Part shown: positions 34,228 to 42,554 of the stretch, piece after piece
Position numbering within the stretch: position 1 is the first letter of the stretch
Layout of the letters: each line of letters opens with the position of its first letter
Source: Desulfovibrio sp.
Lineage (GTDB): Bacteria > Bacillota > Dethiobacteria > DTU022
Length of the DNA stretch: 64,000 nt
Assembly: GCA_020060545.1 (NCBI GenBank)
Contig: JAGUZX010000134.1
Location: 1 to 64,000, forward strand
Reading direction: 5' to 3'
Notes under the pieces: generated by a model
Told to the model about the DNA's origin: nothing
What the model saw: only the letters and a program-made list of their open reading frames with translations
The model's database searches: none
Program-made: the position numbers and the translations under genes

Positions 34228-36329
34228 TTCACAACCCTCCCCGCAAATTCTTCCTCTCTCTCTTTGAGGAAGAGCATGAAACTGCCGTACCGATCTACAA
34301 CTAAAGCATACTCGGGGGTCACAAACGCCGTTGTATTGACTTGCTCAATGATCGCCGGTCCCGCAATACGGTTGCCGTATTTAAGCCTGGCGCCGTCAAA
34401 TACCGGGACATCGGCGAACTCCTTTTGGGCGGGCAGGTATACCTTGCGGTGCCGTTTGTATGCCGGCGCGGGGTCGCCGCCCGTAAATTCCTCTTCCATA
34501 AACTGCGGTTTATCCGTGCGGCCGATACAGGAAAGGCGCATATTCAAAAGTTCAATCGGTGTCCCCTCTTTTTCCAGCGAGTAGCCGTAAAGCAGGTTGT
34601 GCTTCCGGTGAAACTGCCGGGCGATCTCTTCGAGGTTAAAATTAAAAACGTCTTCCCGCGAAACCGATACGTTAACCTCGTGATATTGCTTGACGTAGCG
34701 CATATCCAGGCTGTAGCTGTTTTCGACCCTTGTTTCGGGGATTCTTTCATTGCGCAGGTATCCCCTTCCTTCTGCCTCCATTTCTTGATACAGGTTCAAA
34801 AACGTTTCCTTTTGTAAACGCGATAACGGGACGGAATAAGTGCGGACGAAATCGTGTTTCAAGTCGGACATGAGCATCCCGGCCGCGCAGAAAATAGATG
34901 ACTCCTTGGGGATAATGATGACCGGTATTTCCAGCTCAAGTGCGATCATGCAGGCATGATTGGGGCCGGCGCCGCCGGCTACCACTAGGGGGAAATCCCG
35001 CGGGTCTTCTCCTCTTTTTACCGACACCTCGCGCACCCCGGCAGCCATATTCACATTGATGATGTTATACATGCCGGCGGCGGCTTCCACCAGATCAAAC
35101 TTTAATTGATCGGCGATATGCTTTTTGATCGCCTCCGCAGCCCTGGCATAGTTGAGCTTCATTTTCCCGCCGGCGAAGAAGTCGGCATCCAGGTAGCCCA
35201 GGACCAGATCGGCGTCGGTACACGTGGGCAGTTCGCCGCCGCGATCGTAGCAGGCGGGGCCCGGTTTTGAACCGGCGCTTTGGGGTCCCATCCGCAACAG
35301 CCCGCCCTCGTCCAACCACCCGATGCTGCCGCCGCCGGCGCCGATGGTAACGATGTCCAGCATCGGCAGAGCCAGGCGGAGCCTGTTGATATCGCCTTCG
35401 GTAGTAACCAGCGGGGTTTTAGCCTTGATCAGGGCCGCATCGAAACTGGTTCCTCCCATGTCCACGGTAATACAATCGTTGAAACCGTTGATGGAGGTAT
35501 AGCTTATCCCCGCCACCGGGCCGGCCGCGGGGCCGGACAGCAGCGTCACGGCCGCTTCTGCCACGGCGACCTCCGGTGCGACAACACCGCCGTTCGACTG
35601 CATAATCAGAAGCGTCCCTTGAAAGCTGTTTTCCTTAAGCCTTGTGACCAGGCTCTGCAGGTAGCGCCGCAGTACCGGACCCACGTAGGAGTTAAGTACA
35701 GTGGTACTGAGGCGATCATAAAAACGGATCGAAGGAAGCAGGCTGCTGGAAACGGAGAGATAGCTTTGCGGCATTTGTGAACCGACAATCTCCGCCGCCT
35801 GCCGCTCATGCTCTTTGTTGGCAAAAGAGTTCATAAAACAGATTGCTACCGCTTCCACCCCTTCTTTTTCAAAGAGCTTGACGGCCTCCGCCACGCTCTC
35901 CGGCTGAAGCGGCATTACTACCGCTCCCCGGTAATCAACCCTTTCCTCCACGGGCCAGCGCAGGTAACGCGGCACCAGCGGCACCACATTCGGGTAACGG
36001 TTGTTGTACTGCTCTTCCCTGATGCCCCTTCTCATCTCCAGGGCGTCACGCACACCCCTGGTTGTCAAAAGGCCCGTTTTGGCGCCGCTGTAAGTGAGCA
36101 CGGCGTTCGTAGTCACGGTAGTGCCGTGCACAATGGTCTCCACCTGCCCCAGGAACTGCGCCAGGGAAAGATCCAGATCGCGGGCCATCTCGTTCAAGCC
36201 GTTTAAAAGCCCGATGGAGGGATCATCCGGAGTGGAAAGCACTTTGTAAATCTTCGAGGTTCCTTCTTCAAAAGCCAGCAGGAAATCGGTGAAAGTTCCT
36301 CCCACATCGATGCCGATCTTGTATTTCAA
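34224..36329 (-). CDS. hyuA: Hydantoinase A / oxoprolinase-family ATP-binding subunit
   Basis: 701 residues with an ASKHA-type nucleotide-binding fold: IGIDVGGTFTDFLLAF at the N-terminus, VHGTTVTTNAVLTYSGAKTGLLTT near residue 68, MQSNGGVVAP near 244, TVDMGGTSFDAALIK near 292, and VVAGGAGPNHACMIALEL near 450. It supplies ATP hydrolysis to the HyuB partner. The start is TTG at 36329 with GGGGGGC upstream. It is 147 bases after the mutase large-subunit stop, the gap being filled by a type A repeat. Alternatives within the family: hydantoinase, oxoprolinase or ketone carboxylase subunit. Confidence 0.88.
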   Translation of the reverse strand: MKYKIGIDVGGTFTDFLLAFEEGTSKIYKVLSTPDDPSIGLLNGLNEMARDLDLSLAQFLGQVETIVHGTTVTTNAVLTYSGAKTGLLTTRGVRDALEMRRGIREEQYNNRYPNVVPLVPRYLRWPVEERVDYRGAVVMPLQPESVAEAVKLFEKEGVEAVAICFMNSFANKEHERQAAEIVGSQMPQSYLSVSSSLLPSIRFYDRLSTTVLNSYVGPVLRRYLQSLVTRLKENSFQGTLLIMQSNGGVVAPEVAVAEAAVTLLSGPAAGPVAGISYTSINGFNDCITVDMGGTSFDAALIKAKTPLVTTEGDINRLRLALPMLDIVTIGAGGGSIGWLDEGGLLRMGPQSAGSKPGPACYDRGGELPTCTDADLVLGYLDADFFAGGKMKLNYARAAEAIKKHIADQLKFDLVEAAAGMYNIINVNMAAGVREVSVKRGEDPRDFPLVVAGGAGPNHACMIALELEIPVIIIPKESSIFCAAGMLMSDLKHDFVRTYSVPLSRLQKETFLNLYQEMEAEGRGYLRNERIPETRVENSYSLDMRYVKQYHEVNVSVSREDVFNFNLEEIARQFHRKHNLLYGYSLEKEGTPIELLNMRLSCIGRTDKPQFMEEEFTGGDPAPAYKRHRKVYLPAQKEFADVPVFDGARLKYGNRIAGPAIIEQVNTTAFVTPEYALVVDRYGSFMLFLKEREEEFAGRVVK

Positions 36330-36411
36330 TTTATCGCCCCCCCTAACACCCGAGTATTCAGTGGTCAGAATCAGTAGCCAGAATATTATGGGCGCTAAAC
36401 CGTTTGCTCCA

Positions 36412-36474
36412 ATTCCTGATTTCTAAATTCTGACTCCTGGCTCTTGACTTCTGAATTCTGACTCCTGCCTTCTT
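36412..36474 (-). repeat. Type A heptad repeat, nine units, after the mutase gene
   Basis: The clearest array: plus-strand units attcctg, atttcta, aattctg, actcctg, gctcttg, acttctg, aattctg, actcctg and ccttctt in unbroken 7-base phase, ending two bases from the mutase stop (36477). Confidence 0.9.
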
Positions 36475-36476
36475 AG

Positions 36477-38099
36477 TTAAAATATTGACGGTTCTTTATA
36501 CTCCCCAAAAACCTCTTTAAAGACCGCTGTCATCTCGCCCACTGTGGCATACGCTTTTACCGCCTCCACCAGGTAAGGCATCACATTCTTCCCGGCCTTG
36601 GCTGCAGCCTCCAAATCTTTCAAAGTGCGCACCACCGTTCTTGAATCCCTGGTGCGCCTGACTTCCCTTAATCTTGCCACCTGTTCATCCAGCGCGGCGG
36701 GGTTATATTCGTGGAGCTCAACATCCGGCTCATCTTCTTCAACCACGTACTTGTTTACGCCGACCTTCACCAGCGTTCCATCCTGGATCGCCTTTTCCTG
36801 TCGGTAAGCCTGTTTGGCCACTTCTCTCTGGACATAGCCGCTTGAGACCGCCGCGGCCATGCCGCCGATTGCTTCGACATTGCGCATCTCGGCGCTAATT
36901 TTTTGCTCCATCGTGCTGGTGAGAGACTCGATATAATAAGAGCCTCCCAGCGGGTCAACCGTATCCCGCAAACCCATTTCTTCCGCAAGGATATGACTGG
37001 TCATTAAAGAGATCAACGCCGCTTTCGGCGTTGGGATAGTGTAGGCCTCGTCATAAGAGCAGAGCGCCATGGTCTGTGTCCCGCTGAGGGCGGAGATAAG
37101 CGCATAATAGGCTCCCCGGACGATATTGTTCTCGGGCTGCTGCATGGTCAACCCCGCGCCGCCCCCTCCGGCCAGCATGCGGAACTGCAGCGAACGCTTT
37201 TCTTTGGCGCCGTAGCGCTCCCGAATCGTTTTGGCCCACAGCCGGCGGGCGGCGCGAAACTTGGCCACCTGTTCAAAAAGGTTCCCGTAGATATCGAGAT
37301 TAAAAGAAAGGCGGCCTACAAAATCGTCGATACCGAGCCCGCGCGCGAGAACATGCTCGATATAGGTAATCGCAATCTCAAAAGCATAAGCGATCTCCTG
37401 GACGGGATTGGCTCCCGACTCGCGGATATGGTAACCGCATATGCTGACCGGGTAAGTGCGCGGCATCGCTTTGCAGCTGTATTCAATGGTGTCGCCGATC
37501 AGCCGGATCGACGGCTCCACCGGGAAAATCCACATCCCCCGGCCCACCATCTCCTTCAGAATGTCATTCTGTGGGGTGGCGCTGATCCGGTCCAGCGGAA
37601 AACCGAATTTCTCCGCCACCACCTGGTACATGGCCAGGATAATCGAGGCCACGGCATTGACCGTCAGGCCGCTGCCGATGGTGTCCATTTTAATACCCGC
37701 AAAGGCAATCTCGAAGTCGCGCAAACTGTCTACCGCCATCCCCACGCGTCCCACTTCTCCCTCCGCCATGGGGTCGTCGGAATCCAGGCCCAGTTGCGTC
37801 GGCAGGTCGAAGGCCACATTCAGCCCTGTTTGACCGTGCGAGATAAGGTATTTGAAGCGTTCATTCGTTTCCCCGGGAGTACCGAAACCCGAGTACTGCC
37901 GGGTTGTCCAGGGAAGCTTGCGAAACATTTCCGGGTGAATCCCGCGCGTATACGGAAATTCTCCGGGGTTGCCGAGATCCCTGGCATAGTCGATCTCTTT
38001 CAAATCTTCAGGAGTGTAGATCGGTTTTACGCTTATCCCCGATTCCAGGATGACTTCCTTAATTTCTTCACCATCCTTAATATATCTCGCTCCGCTCAT
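36477..38099 (-). CDS. mcmA1: Methylmalonyl-CoA mutase, large (substrate-binding) subunit
   Basis: Adenosylcobalamin-dependent carbon-skeleton mutase, 540 residues, TIM barrel only, the B12 domain being a separate protein. WTTRQYSGFGTPGETNERF near residue 64 carries the tyrosine equivalent to Tyr89 of the Propionibacterium enzyme; EPSIRLIGDTIEYS near 190 carries the Arg207 equivalent; ICGYHIRESGA near 227 carries the catalytic histidine. Tyr plus Arg is the methylmalonyl-type pattern; isobutyryl- and 2-hydroxyisobutyryl-CoA mutases differ there. AAGGAGGTAA precedes the ATG. It lies 31 bases after the B12-binding gene, suggesting an operon continuing into hyuAB. Confidence 0.92.
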   Translation of the reverse strand: MSGARYIKDGEEIKEVILESGISVKPIYTPEDLKEIDYARDLGNPGEFPYTRGIHPEMFRKLPWTTRQYSGFGTPGETNERFKYLISHGQTGLNVAFDLPTQLGLDSDDPMAEGEVGRVGMAVDSLRDFEIAFAGIKMDTIGSGLTVNAVASIILAMYQVVAEKFGFPLDRISATPQNDILKEMVGRGMWIFPVEPSIRLIGDTIEYSCKAMPRTYPVSICGYHIRESGANPVQEIAYAFEIAITYIEHVLARGLGIDDFVGRLSFNLDIYGNLFEQVAKFRAARRLWAKTIRERYGAKEKRSLQFRMLAGGGGAGLTMQQPENNIVRGAYYALISALSGTQTMALCSYDEAYTIPTPKAALISLMTSHILAEEMGLRDTVDPLGGSYYIESLTSTMEQKISAEMRNVEAIGGMAAAVSSGYVQREVAKQAYRQEKAIQDGTLVKVGVNKYVVEEDEPDVELHEYNPAALDEQVARLREVRRTRDSRTVVRTLKDLEAAAKAGKNVMPYLVEAVKAYATVGEMTAVFKEVFGEYKEPSIF

Positions 38100-38130
38100 A
38101 CTTTACCTCCTTACCTGGTCAACACTTAGG

Positions 38131-38547
38131 CTAAAGAGCCTGCCGGAGGGCGGGTACCTCTTTTTGGAAAAAATGCGTAATCTCTTCAAACGAAGTGCCG
38201 CCGGGGAAGACTGCTTTTACCCCCAGGGACTTCAAGCGCGCCAGATCACGCCGGGGGATAACCCCCCCGACGGTTACAATGATGTCTCCCAGGCCGGCAT
38301 GGCGCAGCTTCGCCATCAGCTTCTCGGTAATCGGGAGATGCGCCCCCGAGAGGATACTGAGCCCGATCACGTCTACGTCTTCTTGAAGAGCGGCTTCCAC
38401 GATCTGATCCACGGTTTTGTGCAGTCCCGTATAAATCACGTCCATCCCCGCGTCCCTCAGTAAATAGGAGATTACCTTCGCGCCGCGGTCGTGACCGTCA
38501 AGTCCCGGTTTTGCAATCAACACACGCACTCTTTTATGCTCGTTCAT
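38131..38547 (-). CDS. mcmA2: Cobalamin-binding subunit of the mutase
   Basis: 138 residues equal to the C-terminal B12-binding domain of methylmalonyl-CoA mutase. The cobalt-ligating histidine lies in KPGLDGHDRGAKVI near residue 16 (DxHxxG), with GLSILSGAHLP near 70 and VTVGGVIPRRDLARLKSLGVKAVFPGGTSF (split here only for naming) near 95. ATG at 38547 with GGTGG five bases upstream is preferred to a GTG seven codons earlier that lacks a ribosome site. It precedes the large subunit gene, a common order in the two-subunit form. Confidence 0.93.
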   Translation of the reverse strand: MNEHKRVRVLIAKPGLDGHDRGAKVISYLLRDAGMDVIYTGLHKTVDQIVEAALQEDVDVIGLSILSGAHLPITEKLMAKLRHAGLGDIIVTVGGVIPRRDLARLKSLGVKAVFPGGTSFEEITHFFQKEVPALRQAL

Positions 38548-38631
38548 CAGCGCCACCAATCCCTTCACCCGATAGAGGCCATGATGGTGTGCCTTACCGG
38601 CCGTATGATAATTAGGGTGTCACTCCAACAA

Positions 38632-38658
38632 AAGAGGCCTCTTGCTGGCATTGTAGCA
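38632..38658 (-). promoter_or_regulatory. Extended -10 promoter with a 12-bp palindrome upstream of the mutase operon
   Basis: On the minus strand TGCTACAAT (38658-38650) is an extended -10 box. Immediately downstream is the perfect palindrome AAGAGGCCTCTT (38632-38643), overlapping the expected transcription start, a typical repressor site position. No clear -35 box is seen. Confidence 0.45.
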
Positions 38659-38757
38659 CACCGCCTTTGGAATAGGTATGTTCGTTTTAGGCAAAATAAA
38701 CCCATCCCTTTCGTTCCGGTCATACAAATAAAATCAATCTACAAAAACCGTTCGGGT

Positions 38758-39894
38758 TCACAAGTTAAAAAGCCCTCCGGCAATCAAAGCGCGCTGGGCA
38801 AAGCCGCCGCCTTCAAAGAGCTGCAGCGTTTTGGCGTCCCGCATATACTTCTCGACCGGGTACTCCCGGGAATACCCATAACCGCCTAAAACCTGGACGG
38901 CATCGGTCGCGATCCGCATCGCCGCCTCTGTAGCCACAAGCTTGGCCATCGCTGACTGGCCGGTGCAGGGAAAACCCTGGTCCAACAGCCAGGCCGCCTG
39001 GTAAACCAGAAGCTTTGCCGCTTCGATCCCCGCCGCCATTTCCGCCAGCATAAACTGAATCGCCTGGTTTGCGGCGATCGGCTTGCCAAACTGGACCCTC
39101 TCACGGGCGTATTTAACCGCTTCCGCCATGGCCGCCCGGGCCAGGCCCACGCCGGCAGCCCCGGCGAGCACACGGGCAAGGTCGGAGGCTTGCGCGGACA
39201 ACGCCATGCCGTCTCCTTCTTCACCGACACGGTCACCCGCGGGCACCCTGACATTTTTAAAAGAGATTTTTGCGGTATTGACTGCCCGGAGCCCCAGTTT
39301 TTTCTCGGTTTTCTCGATCGTCACCCCGGGAGAGCGGCAATCGACCGTAAAAGCGGAGACTTTTTTATTCTCTTCCCCGCCGCTTGCGGCGAATACAACC
39401 AGATAATCGGCATAAGCGGCGTTGTTAATGAAAGCTTTTGCCCCGTTAAGAACGTAGTTATCACCATCGCGCCCGTAGCAGGCGGCCAGCGCCGCCAAGT
39501 TGGAACCGGCTTCGCGCTCCTTTAAGGCAAATGAAACCAGTTTTCCCTGGGTGCAAATTAAAGGCAAATATTTCTCTTTTTGGGGCCCGGTGCCGGCGCA
39601 AATAAGAGGATGCAGCGCAACGGCATGGCCAATCACGCTGGCTGCCACTCCGGCACAGCCGCAAGCCAGTTCCTCAATCACCGCGGCGGCGGTAAGGGTA
39701 TCGATTCCCGCTCCCCCGTACGCCTCGGGGACGGTCAGGTTGGCGAGGCCCAAGGCGTTCAGTTTTTTAAAAATCTCGCCAGGAAAGCGTTCCGTTTCAT
39801 CGATAGCAGCGGCAACAGGCGCAATCTCTTTTACCGTAAAATCGCGAACCATCTTTTTAATGGCCTCTTGTTCTTCGCTGAGCTTGAAATCCAT
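38758..39894 (-). CDS. Acyl-CoA dehydrogenase (second)
   Basis: 378 residues, FAD-dependent. MDFKLSEEQEAIKKMVRDF at the start, SFALKEREAGSNLAALAAC near 120, INNAAYADYLVVFAASG near 155, FGKPIAANQAIQFMLAEM near 270, and the catalytic glutamate in TLQLFEGGGFAQRALIAGGL near 361. The residues after the glutamate (GGGFA) depart from the usual GTNQIQR, which may reflect a distinct substrate. It has its own gap upstream (105 bases from the CoA transferase) and a 210-base gap downstream that contains the mutase promoter. ETF genes are not in the window. Confidence 0.92.
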   Translation of the reverse strand: MDFKLSEEQEAIKKMVRDFTVKEIAPVAAAIDETERFPGEIFKKLNALGLANLTVPEAYGGAGIDTLTAAAVIEELACGCAGVAASVIGHAVALHPLICAGTGPQKEKYLPLICTQGKLVSFALKEREAGSNLAALAACYGRDGDNYVLNGAKAFINNAAYADYLVVFAASGGEENKKVSAFTVDCRSPGVTIEKTEKKLGLRAVNTAKISFKNVRVPAGDRVGEEGDGMALSAQASDLARVLAGAAGVGLARAAMAEAVKYARERVQFGKPIAANQAIQFMLAEMAAGIEAAKLLVYQAAWLLDQGFPCTGQSAMAKLVATEAAMRIATDAVQVLGGYGYSREYPVEKYMRDAKTLQLFEGGGFAQRALIAGGLFNL

Positions 39895-39999
39895 TATTCC
39901 TACCCCCGTTTATCAAATATCCGGTCTATGGGAGGGCTTGAGCGCTCTTCCGCCCGCAGCGATTAGGGGCCTGAGCAATCCGCGCCCGGCAAGGGCCGC

Positions 40000-41196
40000 T
40001 CAGATTATTTTCGCTTCACGGAGCGCTGCCAGCTCTTCCCTGCTCAACCCCATGGCGCCGCAATAGGTTTCCTCATTGTGTTCCCCGAGGCGGGGCGGGA
40101 AGCTCAAGACTTTCCCCGTGCCTTTCAGGAAAGCGGTCATATGGGGAGGGGGGGCCAGCGTCAGTTCAATACCGCTGCGCTCATCCCTGGCCCGGAGGAT
40201 GTTCTTTTGCACGGCCGTTTCAGCAAGGACCTCGGGAATCGTGTTGACCCTGGAAATGGCGACTTGCGCTTCATTAAAGAGTTCGATCAGCTCAGCGGTC
40301 GTAAAAGTGAGGGTAATTTCGCTTATGGCCCGGTTAAGGTTGTTGACATCGGCGATGCGCCCGGCATTGCGTTGATACTCTTCTTTGGCCAGCACACTAA
40401 ATGCGGGTATGGCGGTCACCGACTCCCACTGCCGGTCATTGCCTACGGCGATGTAGACAAAGCCGTCCCGGGTCCGGTAAACGGAAACCGGGGCAAAAAA
40501 TTCATGGGTATTCCCGCGGCGGGTAATCCGGTTGCCGAAGCTCTTCGCCAGGCAGAGCGGGACTGTCAGCCAAGAAACTGTGCTCTCAAACATCGCCACA
40601 TCAATCCTGCTGCCCTCTCCGGAAATTGCTCTCTTCAGAAGGGCTTTCATGATCAGGCCGTAAGCGTGCTCGCTCGTGCCCATATCGGGAAGGGGAATCC
40701 CGGTGACAACGGGGCTTCCTTCTTTTTCACCGGTTAGCTCCATCAAGCCGCCCCTTGCCTGCAGAATCGGATCGTAAGCAGCCTCGTTGGATTCAGGGCC
40801 GAAACCGGTAATCCCCACCCAGATCAGGTCTTTTTTTACGGCGGCCAGCCGCTGGTAATCTATCCCCAGTTTGAGATAATTTTTAGGAAGCTGGTTGGTG
40901 ATGAAAACGTTCACTTTCAGCCTGGCGACAATCTCCAGTAAAAGCTGCCGGCCTTTTTCTTCGGCGAGGTTGAGGGTAATCGCCTTCTTTCCGGCATTAA
41001 TCGCCAAAAAATAAGTGTTCATACCGTCCTCGTTTAACCTCTTCTCCCCGACATAACGGTTGGGGTCCGGCATGGCGGGGTTTTCAATCCGGATCACCTT
41101 CATCCCGTCCTGGGCCAGGCGGTAGGTCAGATAAGGAGCCACGGTGGCCTGTTCCAGGGCAATAACCGTGATATGCTTAAATAGATCTTCTTCCAT
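40000..41196 (-). CDS. Class III (CaiB/BaiF-type) CoA transferase
   Basis: 398 residues. Moves CoA between carboxylic acids through an aspartyl-CoA anhydride. Family features are LEQATVAPYLTYRLAQDGMKVIRIENP near the N-terminus (region named only), NKRAITLNL-like NAGKKAITLNLAEEKGR near 73, the likely catalytic aspartate in GIPLPDMGTSEHAYGL near 170, and GNTHEFFAPVSVYRTRDGFVYIAVG near 235. ATG at 41196 is chosen, with a weak GAGG upstream. Located downstream of the crotonase gene in the same orientation, it probably activates the pathway substrate by CoA transfer; the donor is unknown. Confidence 0.9.
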   Translation of the reverse strand: MEEDLFKHITVIALEQATVAPYLTYRLAQDGMKVIRIENPAMPDPNRYVGEKRLNEDGMNTYFLAINAGKKAITLNLAEEKGRQLLLEIVARLKVNVFITNQLPKNYLKLGIDYQRLAAVKKDLIWVGITGFGPESNEAAYDPILQARGGLMELTGEKEGSPVVTGIPLPDMGTSEHAYGLIMKALLKRAISGEGSRIDVAMFESTVSWLTVPLCLAKSFGNRITRRGNTHEFFAPVSVYRTRDGFVYIAVGNDRQWESVTAIPAFSVLAKEEYQRNAGRIADVNNLNRAISEITLTFTTAELIELFNEAQVAISRVNTIPEVLAETAVQKNILRARDERSGIELTLAPPPHMTAFLKGTGKVLSFPPRLGEHNEETYCGAMGLSREELAALREAKII

Positions 41197-41399
41197 GGTT
41201 ATCCCATCCTCTATTAAGTATCGGCTCGTCCCGCTCTGTTGCCGCAAGCATCCGCTTGAATGTTTAAACTTGAAGCCCGCAGCACAGCGGGTGTTGGCGC
41301 CCTATAATTCTGCTATTCTTTTAAATATTCGACCTTGTTTGAATCATTCCTGCATGATCAAACCATTACAATTCCGGTAATCAAGAATAGTTCCGGCCA

Positions 41400-42176
41400 T
41401 CATTTCCCCTTCCACGCCGGTTTTCTCTTTTCCAAAAAAGCGCTGATTCCCTCCCTGAAGTCCTCGCTTTCAAAGCAGCTCCTCTCGATGAGATCGATCG
41501 CGGCGCTGCTTGGGCAGCGGTGATCCGCAGAGCATTGGTTAACCGCCTTTTTCATTCCTTTCACCGCCAGCGGGGCGTTGCCGGCGATGAGCCGCGCCAC
41601 TTTCAAGGTCGCCGTTTCGAGTTCCGCTGCGGGAACAACCTGGTTTGCCAGGCCGATGGCGTACGCCCTCGACGCCGGCATCGGCTCCCCGACCAGGAGC
41701 ATTTCTTTGGCCGCCGCTATCCCCACCAGGTTCACAAGCCTCTGAATAAGATTATAATTCAGGGAGATGCCGAGTTTTGCGGCGGGGATGCCAAATCTCG
41801 CTTCCTCAGCACAGATTCTCAAATCGCAACTAATGGCCAGCTCGCAACCCGCGCCCATGGCCCACCCGTTAATCATGCCGATGACAGGTTGGGGGCACCC
41901 GGTGATGCTCTCGATGGCCCTTTCCACATTGCTCAGGTACTCGCGGTGCCTTTCTTTACCGGCCAGTTCTTGCAGCTGGGTTATATCCGCCCCGGAGGCA
42001 AAAGAGTTGCCCGCCCCGGTAATGATCACAACAGCGGTCTGCTCGTCAGCGGCCAGCGAAAACATCATTCCTGCAAGCTGGACCCACATAACGGCGTTAA
42101 AAGCGTTGCGTTGTTCGGCACGGTTGATCAGGATTTTGGCAATACCGTCTTTTTTGCTGATCTGAAAATAACTCAA
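41400..42176 (-). CDS. Enoyl-CoA hydratase/isomerase family protein lacking one catalytic glutamate
   Basis: 258 residues, a single crotonase domain: GIAKILINRAEQRNAFNA near 12, ITGAGNSFASGADITQL near 55 and INGWAMGAGCELAISCDL near 100. The first catalytic Glu (CEL) is present. The position of the second (usually QPE/FPE) reads GIPAAKLG, that is Ala. The protein may therefore be an isomerase, hydrolase or other crotonase chemistry rather than a standard hydratase. The start TTG at 42176 has GGAGGAG 8 bases upstream and lies about 45 bases after a good promoter (42223-42251), which excludes the longer frame to 42284. Confidence 0.88.
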   Translation of the reverse strand: MSYFQISKKDGIAKILINRAEQRNAFNAVMWVQLAGMMFSLAADEQTAVVIITGAGNSFASGADITQLQELAGKERHREYLSNVERAIESITGCPQPVIGMINGWAMGAGCELAISCDLRICAEEARFGIPAAKLGISLNYNLIQRLVNLVGIAAAKEMLLVGEPMPASRAYAIGLANQVVPAAELETATLKVARLIAGNAPLAVKGMKKAVNQCSADHRCPSSAAIDLIERSCFESEDFREGISAFLEKRKPAWKGK

Positions 42177-42222
42177 GCCGCTCACTCCTCCATAAATGGC
42201 CAAGGTTAGTTCTTTCACCTGG

Positions 42223-42251
42223 ATTTTACTTAATCGGGCTGATTCGGTCAA
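42223..42251 (-). promoter_or_regulatory. SigA-type promoter of the crotonase/CoA-transferase genes
   Basis: TTGACC (42251-42246), a 17-base spacer and TAAAAT (42228-42223) on the minus strand, about 47 bases before the TTG start at 42176. The divergent region 42177-42554 (378 bases) holds this promoter, the carboxyltransferase promoter and a leader hairpin, but no gene. Confidence 0.75.
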
Positions 42252-42366
42252 CTTCGAGGCATAATCTACCGGCTGCGGCAGCATGCCCTCTCCATGGTGA
42301 CATTTTCTCAGACCGCTTACAGGGTGACAATATCACAGTCCGATTACACCCGCGGGTAAGGTTTCA

Positions 42367-42423
42367 TTGACTTTGCCTTAACGCGGATTTATAATAAACA
42401 CAACCTTGTTCGAGGAAAGGTTG
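42367..42423 (+). promoter_or_regulatory. SigA-type promoter and leader hairpin of the carboxyltransferase gene
   Basis: TTGACT (42367-42372), a 17-base spacer and the perfect TATAAT (42390-42395). At the expected transcript start is an inverted repeat CAACCTT (42401-42407) / AAGGTTG (42417-42423), possibly an operator or a 5' stabilising hairpin. The leader is about 150 bases long. Confidence 0.8.
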
Positions 42424-42554
42424 CCGGGAAACATACGGGAAATCCATCTTTTTTGAACACATAGCCCGCTTCGAATAATCAGACACTTCCTGCTCCGATC
42501 ATTATACTCCGGCGGGTTCATCAGAACAGGACTGAAAGATGGAGTGATGAAAGA

